Below, piece by piece: positions 57,297 to 64,000 of a stretch of 64,000 bases of DNA. The notes below the pieces were generated by a model. The model had not been told where the DNA came from and did no database searches. It was given only the letters and a program-made list of their open reading frames with translations. The DNA is from Mangrovibacterium lignilyticum. Its GTDB lineage: Bacteria; Bacteroidota; Bacteroidia; Bacteroidales; Prolixibacteraceae. Position 1 is the stretch's first letter. Each line of letters opens with the position of its first letter. The DNA lies in contig NZ_WKLH01000002.1 in NCBI RefSeq assembly GCF_010882175.1, positions 682,001-746,000 of the forward strand, given 5' to 3'. A program made the position numbers and the translations under genes.

Positions 57297-58840
57297 TTAA
57301 TATCCTGGATTTTGATCCAGATTTGGGTTAGAGTTTAGTTGAGATTGTGGTATTGGGTAAATACTGCGTGTTGCAGGCGAATCGCTGTCCTTGAACGTCC
57401 AGCGTCCTTGTGTAAAATCGCTAAAGCGGATCTGGTCGTTACGACGCCAGCCTTCCCCGGCAAACTCCCAGCCACGTTCTGCCAACAGGGCATCCATAGG
57501 GCATCCATAGTTAAGGTAGTTGTTGTGTATAATTTACCTGTTGTATCTTCAAAAACACGTGCACGAACTTCGTTTACCAAGTCGACAGCCTCGGCAGTTG
57601 CAGCTCCCCCGTTTTTACGCATCAGGGCTTCCGCTTTCATCATTAAAATATCGGCGTAACGGATTACTGCATAGTCGCAAGAGACAGTCCAGTTTTTTGC
57701 TCCTGTATAATCATACTTTGCTAACCGGGCGCCTTCATCTTCGTATGAACCTTCCAGTGAAGTCAGCTCAATTGAATATGAGAGTGGCTTTCCTGCCAAC
57801 TCCTGGTTACAATACAATTGCTCACCACTGGATGATAACTGAGGACCTACCAACCAGGCATTGCGTCTTAAATCATCTTCATCGTAAGAATTGTAGAATG
57901 AAGGCATAGCACAGAAACCGTTCCATCCGCCTGCTTCCATATTGAAGGTTCTATTGGCAGTAAAGTGCAAAGTCCAGTACTGAAACTGATTCATATACCC
58001 CCATGATGTGGTATAGGTATCGTCGAAGGGAATTACGAAAATGTTTTCCGAAGAACCTTCATTTTCAATGGCAAAGTTGGAGTAGTAGTCGCTTGCCAAC
58101 GAATAGCCACCATTCGTGATAACATCATCACAGGCTGCAATACATTCATCCCACATTTCATCACCAACATAAACTTCTGCATTCAGGTATAATTTGGCTA
58201 AAATAGCCTGCGCTGCATAATAGTGCATGCGCCCGTATGTTGTCATGTCTTTCGCTTTACTTAAAACGTCGAGACTACTTTCAAGCTCTGTTCTTATAAA
58301 TTCAAAAACTTCGGCTGTTGTATTGTTCTCAGGAGCATAACCATCAGGCACATCAAATTTATCAACAATTGGAATGTTCCCAAATGCATCCATACCGGTG
58401 AAATATGCAAATGCCCGAACAGCTTTCAGCTCGTTCATAATGCTGATCAATGCATCGCTCTTGTCCTCAATTAAATCGAACTGATACAAAATGCGGTTAC
58501 AGTTTGAAATGGTATTGTAAACGTATCTCCAGGCGTCGTTAAAATACCCTTCTTCCGAAGTCCAGGTGTGCAATGCCAACCGACGGTAAATACCTCCATT
58601 ATCCCAGTGGATTCCACGGGTAGGTAATACCGCTTCATCGGTAGACAGTTCATTAATCCCCCACATTCCGGATACCTGAACCAAGCCTCTTAATTCGTTA
58701 TATGCAGGCCCTGCCGCTGCCAGTACTTGTTTTTCCGTTTGATAAAAATCGTCACTAACAATGGTATCGTAGACTTCCTCGTCGAGGTTCGTGCACGACC
58801 ACATGCCGAATAGTGCGAAAAGTATGATAAGTTTTTTCAT
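57297..58840 (-). pseudogene. SusD/RagB-like lipoprotein gene, frameshifted by an 11-bp duplication
   Basis: The reading frame starts as a normal SusD (lipobox GMWSC, MKKLIILFALF start, DILMMKAEALMRKNG near the end). It then shifts at 57488-57509 and ends early at 57335 with a foreign tail. The true C-terminus (ERGWEFAGEGWRRNDQIRF to PNLDQNPGY) lies in another frame and stops at 57297. Removing one copy of GGGCATCCATA restores a continuous 510-residue protein. The 13-base spacing to its susC is normal. It may be a real mutation, a switchable tract or an assembly artefact. Without it the SusC at 58853-62104 would lack its capping partner. Confidence 0.88.
57488..57509. repeat. 11-bp tandem duplication inside susD
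   Basis: GGGCATCCATA is present twice in direct succession (57488-57498 and 57499-57509). Its length is not a multiple of three, so the second copy shifts the susD frame. One copy gives the sequence expected of the family. Confidence 0.95.
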
Positions 58841-58852
58841 GATTCCTCGATT

Positions 58853-61800
58853 TTAAAATTTTAGGTTAAAGCCAATTGTATACGTACGGGTACTTGGATA
58901 ATCTCCTCGATTGTCAGAGCCGGGAGTTAATCCTCCAATTGCGCCTTCCGGATCAATTCCCTTATACCCTGTAATCACAAGCAAGTTCGTTCCTGTAAAG
59001 AAGATTCGTCCGGCCTTCAACCATTTTTTGCTTTTCAGAGGTAATGTATAGCCAAAAGTCAGGTTGTCCAATTTTACGAAATCGCCGTTCTCAACATAGT
59101 AGCTTGAGAAGTTCTGCGTATCCCATATTTCAGAATCCATTGCTGACTTCATAATGTTCAACGGTAACATGATTGGGTTTTCGTAGAAAATTCGCTTCAT
59201 GTTAATAATTTGATGGCCAAACATTCCCCGGAACATAATGGACATATCCCAATTTTTATATTTAAAAGTATTGGTCAGCCCTGCATAGAAATCCGGAATA
59301 CCATTACCAATATCTGTCCGGTCTTCAATTGTAATTCCCTCAACACCATCAGTATCTTTGAAAATCCATTTTCCATCTTCTGTCAGTCCCTCATAAATAT
59401 AACCGTGAATGTTTCCGATTGAACCACCTTCGTAGTAACGGTGAGTCCAGGCCGAAACACCCGGAGATCCGATTTCACCTACATTTCGGTACTCCAATTG
59501 GTAATAATCATTCGATAAGGACAGCAGTTCATTTTTTCTCCAATCCCCATTGAACGAGATATTCCAGGTAAAATCCTTTTTATTCACTGCAAGCACATTC
59601 AAGCTCACCTCAATACCCGAGTTGCGCATGGAACCAACGTTCGCCATTGTTTCTTCATAAAGATTTGGAGGAACAGGTACATCGTATAAATGGAGCAAAT
59701 CTTTAGTATCGCGAATGTAGAAGTCCACTGTACCGCTAAGAATTCCTCTGTTCATCGACCAGTCGATCCCGAAGTTATATTCGTGTTTGGTTTCCCATTT
59801 CAGGTTCGGATTCGGGTTACTAACGGGGCCATATCCTGGGATAAACTCACCATTGTAAAAGAAGAAGCCCGACTGCCCCATTCTTGATAAAGACAAATAC
59901 GGATCGATCCCCTGGTTACCGGTTACACCATAACCAGCACGCACCTTCAATTGGTCCAATTTAGAATCAGCCATAAAACTTTCCCTGGTTAAATCCCAGG
60001 CACCGGATACGGCAGGGAAAGTACCCCACTTGTTGTTTGCACCAAATTTAGAAGAACCTTCGCGCCGTACACTGGCTGACAAAAAATACTTTCCTTTGTA
60101 GTTATATGACGCACGGGCAAAAAAGCCGACTAGTTTGTTTGCAAGCTTGTAAGAACTCATATCCGCATTTCCATCTGTTAGTTTCGTTCCCGATCCGATG
60201 TTGTTATACAACAAATCGTCGGATATGAAATTAGAATTCTCTGCTTCAAAGCCTTCATTGGTGAATTCCTGGAAAGAATAACCGGCTGTTGCACTTACTG
60301 TGTGTCCACCCATTTCTTTGTTGAAATCAAGGGTTGTTTCCAATGTTTTGGTTTCGTTGGCCGATGCTACCCGTTTCGCAGTACCTGTGGTACCGGCTGT
60401 TTCCTGAGTGAATGCATAGCTCGGCTCGTAATAGCCATCGAGCGAACGGTATTTCTGCATACCACCAACAACGCCTGCTTTCAACCAATCAGTCATGTAC
60501 AGTTCGACCCCCAAATTGGCAAATAACGATGATGATGTATTATCGCGAGTACGTTCAGTTAATTGGCCAACCGGGTTTTCGTATTGCCAGCCATCAATTT
60601 CGAACAAGCTACCATCCTCGTTGTATACCGGCTCGGTCGGGTTACGCTTTATTGCTTGGCGGAATGCGTCGTAGTTTACCGGGTGATCGGTACGGTCAGA
60701 CAAACCCAACTGAACGGTGAATTGAAGTTTATCATTCAGTGCTAACTGGCGTAAATTCAAATTGGCCCGATATTCGCCCAATTCAGAACTGAGCATCACC
60801 CCTTCCTGATCAGTGTAATACATCGATAAACGATAGGTTGTTTTATTCATTCCACCACTTAGCGACAAGTGTTGAACATGGCTGAAAGGTGTGCGGGTAA
60901 TCTCATCAAACCAATCTGTATCGTAGCCATAGTCCACCATCCCGGCAGCAACTTCTGGATGCGTTGTTTCAAGCTTGGTTTTCATTTGGAGATACTCGTC
61001 AGCATTCAATACTTCAACTCTTTTCAGGATCGACTGTGTTGTATATTTCGATGTGAACTCAACCTGCATGTTACCTTGCTTACCGCGTTTGGTGGTAATC
61101 AAGATTACCCCATTGGTACCACGCGTACCATAGATTGCAGCTGCGGAACCGTCTTTCAAAATATCCATTGACTCAATATCTTCAGGAGCAATCGCGTTCA
61201 GATCGCCACCTGGAATCCCATCAACCACCACCAAAGGCTCCTGATCGGCACTGATAGATGAAGATCCACGCAAGCGAATCTCGAATCCTTCGGTTGGGTC
61301 GCCACCGTTGGTGCGGGTTATACTTAAACCGGCAACTTTACCTTGAATAAGCTGCATGGCATCACTGGCTGCAATCTCATTAAAATCTTCAGCTTTCACA
61401 GAAGACACAGATCCGGTCAATTCCCTTTTCTTCACTGTTCCATAACCAATGGCAACAACTTCCTCAAGTCCAATTGTTTCTTCTTCCAATTGAACATCAA
61501 TAACACCACGACCATTAACACTGATTTCCCGGGACTGCATTCCCACAAACGAAAAAACCAATGTCCCATCGGCGGGAACATTAGTAAGGGTGTAATTCCC
61601 ATTGGCGTCGGTAACCGTACCAACGCTCGTTCCTTTTAGGACGATTGTTGCGCCCGGAATTGCAAAACCATCTGATGAAGTCACCGTCCCATTTATAGTC
61701 TTGGTTTGTTGACTATTATAATATTCAGAATTGTTGTCTTCAGAATAAAGTACGTAACTGTTGTTGAACGAGCGATATCTGATATTCGTTCCTTTCAGCA

Positions 61801-62104
61801 GGATATCCAATGCCTTTTCAATGTCCGAATACTCAAAGTCAACATTTACCTTCTGATCAACGTCAACATTTGCCCGATTAAAAAGAAAAGTAAAATTTGA
61901 TTCATCTTCGATTTCTTTCAAAACATTAACAATGGATTCGTTAGCTGCTTTGATATGCAACATCTTTGAGTTCTGCGAATAAACGCTTGCAGAAACCTGA
62001 AGAAAAGCCATCAGTAAAAACAGGCCAGTTAGTTTCATAATACGCAAAATTTGTTTCGGAAAATACCATAGGGGTATCCGAAATTTCATACCATTTTTTT
62101 TCAT
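58853..62104 (-). CDS. SusC-like TonB-dependent oligosaccharide importer with STN domain
   Basis: A full-length (1083 aa) outer-membrane transporter. A signal peptide (ends ASVYSQ, about residue 44) is followed by STN (about 50-110), a carboxypeptidase-D-like domain (GFAIPGATIVLKGTSVGTV, about 145-220), the plug (VVDGIPGGDLNAIAPEDIES to AAAIYGTRGTNGVILITTK), and a barrel ending TYTIGFNLKF. Together with the upstream FecR and ECF sigma it forms the classic self-inducing PUL sensor. It differs clearly from the two left-hand SusC proteins, so it is a separate receptor, probably for another fragment of the same glycan. Its SusD partner is frameshifted. Confidence 0.95.
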   Translation of the reverse strand: MKKNGMKFRIPLWYFPKQILRIMKLTGLFLLMAFLQVSASVYSQNSKMLHIKAANESIVNVLKEIEDESNFTFLFNRANVDVDQKVNVDFEYSDIEKALDILLKGTNIRYRSFNNSYVLYSEDNNSEYYNSQQTKTINGTVTSSDGFAIPGATIVLKGTSVGTVTDANGNYTLTNVPADGTLVFSFVGMQSREISVNGRGVIDVQLEEETIGLEEVVAIGYGTVKKRELTGSVSSVKAEDFNEIAASDAMQLIQGKVAGLSITRTNGGDPTEGFEIRLRGSSSISADQEPLVVVDGIPGGDLNAIAPEDIESMDILKDGSAAAIYGTRGTNGVILITTKRGKQGNMQVEFTSKYTTQSILKRVEVLNADEYLQMKTKLETTHPEVAAGMVDYGYDTDWFDEITRTPFSHVQHLSLSGGMNKTTYRLSMYYTDQEGVMLSSELGEYRANLNLRQLALNDKLQFTVQLGLSDRTDHPVNYDAFRQAIKRNPTEPVYNEDGSLFEIDGWQYENPVGQLTERTRDNTSSSLFANLGVELYMTDWLKAGVVGGMQKYRSLDGYYEPSYAFTQETAGTTGTAKRVASANETKTLETTLDFNKEMGGHTVSATAGYSFQEFTNEGFEAENSNFISDDLLYNNIGSGTKLTDGNADMSSYKLANKLVGFFARASYNYKGKYFLSASVRREGSSKFGANNKWGTFPAVSGAWDLTRESFMADSKLDQLKVRAGYGVTGNQGIDPYLSLSRMGQSGFFFYNGEFIPGYGPVSNPNPNLKWETKHEYNFGIDWSMNRGILSGTVDFYIRDTKDLLHLYDVPVPPNLYEETMANVGSMRNSGIEVSLNVLAVNKKDFTWNISFNGDWRKNELLSLSNDYYQLEYRNVGEIGSPGVSAWTHRYYEGGSIGNIHGYIYEGLTEDGKWIFKDTDGVEGITIEDRTDIGNGIPDFYAGLTNTFKYKNWDMSIMFRGMFGHQIINMKRIFYENPIMLPLNIMKSAMDSEIWDTQNFSSYYVENGDFVKLDNLTFGYTLPLKSKKWLKAGRIFFTGTNLLVITGYKGIDPEGAIGGLTPGSDNRGDYPSTRTYTIGFNLKF

Positions 62105-62189
62105 AAGTTTGTATTGTTTATTATTAACAAATTTGTTACGGCTGCAACCGTAATAAATGGAAAGGGAAGTGCTGCAACACTTTCCTTTT
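62105..62189 (-). promoter_or_regulatory. fecR-susC leader with two hairpins sharing one loop
   Basis: TTACGG and CCGTAA (62136-62153) form a perfect stem. A second stem around 62163-62185 (GGAAGTG with CACTTTCC, one bulge) follows. Both loops read TTGCAG on the coding strand. No promoter boxes were found. The arrangement recalls the leader hairpin of the left-hand susC genes, although loop and stem sequences differ. Confidence 0.4.
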
Positions 62190-63182
62190 TTAGTTTGGTT
62201 TCAATTGTACATGACTACCGTTTATCTCATATTTAAAATTTGAAGTTAATTGCATCATTTTGAATAACTCGCGAATACTTTCTGTTTTAATGGTCATCGT
62301 AAAATAATCCCGATTTGCCAGCGCTGGGTCCAATTCTACTTTCACACCGTACCAGCGTTCAATTCGAGGCACCAGTTCTGCAAAAGTGATATCCTCAAAT
62401 TTTAGTTCATTGTTTCGCCAAACACTATACATTGCCGGATCAACCTCCCGAATCTTTAGCGTCCCATTTTCCAGTATGGCTTGCTCCCCTGGCTTAATCG
62501 CCTGATCTTGCGAGAGTCTTTTCCCAAAAAGCTCAATCTTTCCTTCGTCCAAGGTGGCCTCAAATGGCTCGTTTTCATAGTTTCGAACATTAAATTGAGT
62601 TCCCAGCACCCTGATATTCATTCCCGATAGTGTCTCTACAACAAAAGGATGTTTCGGATCTTTGGTAATATCGAAGTAGCCTTCCCCTGACAAGTTCACT
62701 TTTCGAGGATTGTCGACGTTATAGCTGAGAATTGATTCGGAATTTAACCAAACAACACTACCGTCAGGTAAAACCAGATTTGATTTTTCGCCCGATGGCA
62801 CTCTCACTGTTAACAACTGGTGCCCGGACTTTTCAATATGGGACAACCGATAAGTTTGAAGACCTGCAAAACCAATACTGATCAGAATTAATACTGACGC
62901 CGCAATATTGATCCACTTTTTTGAGGCCTGAAAAAAGATTGATTTCGGCGCCTTCGATTGGGTTAAACGCCGAGAATAAAATTCATCCCACTCTTGATCG
63001 ACATTGATTTTTGTCGACAACTGATCATGAGTACTTAATTTGTAGGTTTCGTAAAATAGCCTAAGCTCTTCCCTATTGGTTTCAGCTTGCGATGCCCAAC
63101 CAATAATATCTTTGTCTTCATCCTCCGTTGTTTCCCGAAGAATAAAGCGAACTAATCGTTTTTCGTCAATAATTGAAGCCAT
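62190..63182 (-). CDS. FecR-family anti-sigma factor
   Basis: A 330-residue inner-membrane protein. Cytoplasmic region about 1-85, membrane helix about 88-110 (KWINIAASVLILISIGFAG), periplasmic FecR domain (VPSGEKSNLVLPDGSVVWLNSES to GEGYFDITKDPKHPFVV) and DUF4974-like C-terminal domain (ELKFEDITFAELVPRIERWYGVKVEL). It is encoded between its sigma factor (104 bases upstream) and the SusC (85 bases downstream), the standard order. It holds the sigma factor inactive until the STN domain of the SusC signals that glycan is being imported. Confidence 0.94.
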   Translation of the reverse strand: MASIIDEKRLVRFILRETTEDEDKDIIGWASQAETNREELRLFYETYKLSTHDQLSTKINVDQEWDEFYSRRLTQSKAPKSIFFQASKKWINIAASVLILISIGFAGLQTYRLSHIEKSGHQLLTVRVPSGEKSNLVLPDGSVVWLNSESILSYNVDNPRKVNLSGEGYFDITKDPKHPFVVETLSGMNIRVLGTQFNVRNYENEPFEATLDEGKIELFGKRLSQDQAIKPGEQAILENGTLKIREVDPAMYSVWRNNELKFEDITFAELVPRIERWYGVKVELDPALANRDYFTMTIKTESIRELFKMMQLTSNFKYEINGSHVQLKPN

Positions 63183-63286
63183 GTGAACTATGTTTCTATA
63201 TAAGCAATACAGTTCACGATTAATTTACCCTGACAAAAATCTTCGATTTATTTTTCTTTTCTTTTGAAAAGCACCAAAATGGTCGT

Positions 63287-63835
63287 TTACAGATACTCTT
63301 TTAGTAGCCGACGAAGGCGTGACAACGCCCTGCTCATTTGTGTTTCAACCGTTTTTACCGAAACGCTGAGTTCTTGCGCAATTTCAGCATACTTTAATCC
63401 CATATCCCGGCTCAGTAGAAAAATGCGTCGACATTCTGTGGGAAGACTTGCTACAGCAGCATCAATTTTTTCCTTCAGCTCAATAACCTCCAGCGATTGA
63501 AAAACCTGATTTTCACTTCCATCTGCCGTATATAACAAGTAAAGTACGGATTGAAAGTCATCGACAACCCGTTTGTGTTGTAATAAATTCAGGCTGGCAT
63601 TCTTTACCGATCGAAACAAGTAAAACTTTAAATCATCGTCCATCGGCAATACATCGCGTTTATCCCAAACTTTTAGAAAAACCTCCTGGACAATTTCTTT
63701 CGACTCTTCAATATTGTTGGTATATCGATCAGCAAAACAACACAAACGAACAAAATACTCCCGAAAAATTGATTCAAACTGCTTTTCGGTTGGCAAAGCA
63801 GTGCTCGAGATTTTTTTCGTCGGTTTAAAGTTCAT
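63287..63835 (-). CDS. ECF-type RNA polymerase sigma factor
   Basis: A 182-residue sigma factor of the Bacteroidota PUL family. Region 2 is about 22-90 (FESIFREYFVRLCCFADRYT, ESKEIVQEVFLKVWDKRD), and region 4 about 125-178 (LPTECRRIFLLSRDMGLKYAEIAQELSVSVKTVETQMSRALSRLRR; motif core AEIAQELSVS). It would activate the susC-susD-GH29 unit. Its own promoter (63890-63920) contains a LacI-type operator within the spacer, so sigma production itself appears to be repressible, an extra control layer over the usual signal from SusC. Confidence 0.94.
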   Translation of the reverse strand: MNFKPTKKISSTALPTEKQFESIFREYFVRLCCFADRYTNNIEESKEIVQEVFLKVWDKRDVLPMDDDLKFYLFRSVKNASLNLLQHKRVVDDFQSVLYLLYTADGSENQVFQSLEVIELKEKIDAAVASLPTECRRIFLLSRDMGLKYAEIAQELSVSVKTVETQMSRALSRLRRLLKEYL

Positions 63836-63889
63836 TTTGGTTGATATCTGGTAAAACAGTAGATCCTACTGCATGAAATAATCAATTAA

Positions 63890-63920
63890 CAAACATATAT
63901 GAAAACGTTTACAACACAAA
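63890..63920 (-). promoter_or_regulatory. Promoter of the ECF sigma gene with LacI-type operator in its spacer
   Basis: On the minus strand TTTG (63917-63920), a 19-base spacer and TATGTTTG (63890-63897) match the Bacteroidota promoter consensus exactly. The spacer is filled by a palindrome-like site at 63898-63915 that matches the operator of 24165 at 14 of 18 positions, including AAACGTTTACA on the plus strand. The sigma start codon is 55 bases downstream. Confidence 0.7.
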
Positions 63921-64000
63921 AAAAAAGTGAAACTAGAATATTCTCTGAAAACCATCAAGCCATCGCTAAAAACTATTAACGATGGGACCTTCTCTGTCCA

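Overview
The window looks like one large pectin-directed polysaccharide utilization region from a member of the Bacteroidota. The order is probably Bacteroidales/Marinilabiliales; this is inferred from SusC/SusD pairs with ECF sigma/FecR regulators, lipobox enzymes, RhaT/RhaM and TTTG-N19/20-TAnnTTTG promoters, not from a marker gene. All genes except one (GH105, 25461-26651) lie on the minus strand, so transcription runs from high to low coordinates. I saw no rRNA, tRNA, CRISPR, IS or phage genes.

Right block (63.9 to 34.4 kb): an ECF sigma/FecR pair, a SusC, a SusD broken by an 11-bp tandem duplication, and a Tat-exported GH29. A second promoter region (55.75-56.09 kb) then leads into a long enzyme array: GH78, GH43-like propeller, GH2, mandelate-racemase-type enolase, SDR, LacZ-type GH2, GH106, SGNH acetylesterase, a DUF5703/GH95-like protein, a UroD/MtaA-type methyltransferase homologue, RhaM and RhaT. 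Middle block (34.2 to 25.4 kb): an NCS1 transporter coupled to a tiny two-helix membrane protein, a cytoplasmic GH78, GH127, a phased 42-bp palindrome array, an AraC-type regulator and a divergent GH105.

Left-middle block (25.2 to 8.3 kb): a LacI regulator and one long run of genes: Fe-ADH, DapA-type aldolase, PdxA2, DUF1537 kinase, SSS symporter, GH140 apiosidase, GH43, two Asp-box propellers, an (alpha/alpha)6 hydrolase, an STN-fused esterase and a PL1 pectate lyase. Far left (8.2 to 1 kb): an ECF sigma, SusC, SusD, FecR and the start of a further SusC. Sequence fossils show this came from a tandem duplication.

Taken together, GH140, GH127, GH33-like propellers, GH78, GH106, GH2, PL1 and GH105 point to rhamnogalacturonan-II, or another apiose-bearing pectin. 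The most interesting proposal is that the four-enzyme cassette at 19.8-24.1 kb is a complete route for the RG-II sugar Dha (3-deoxy-D-lyxo-heptulosaric acid). Aldol cleavage would give pyruvate plus a C4 aldehyde acid, reduction would give D-threonate, and phosphorylation plus oxidative decarboxylation would give DHAP; the stereochemistry works out exactly. LacI-type operators sit inside the promoter spacers of both this operon and the right-hand ECF sigma gene, which suggests that one sugar-acid-sensing repressor gates the whole locus.
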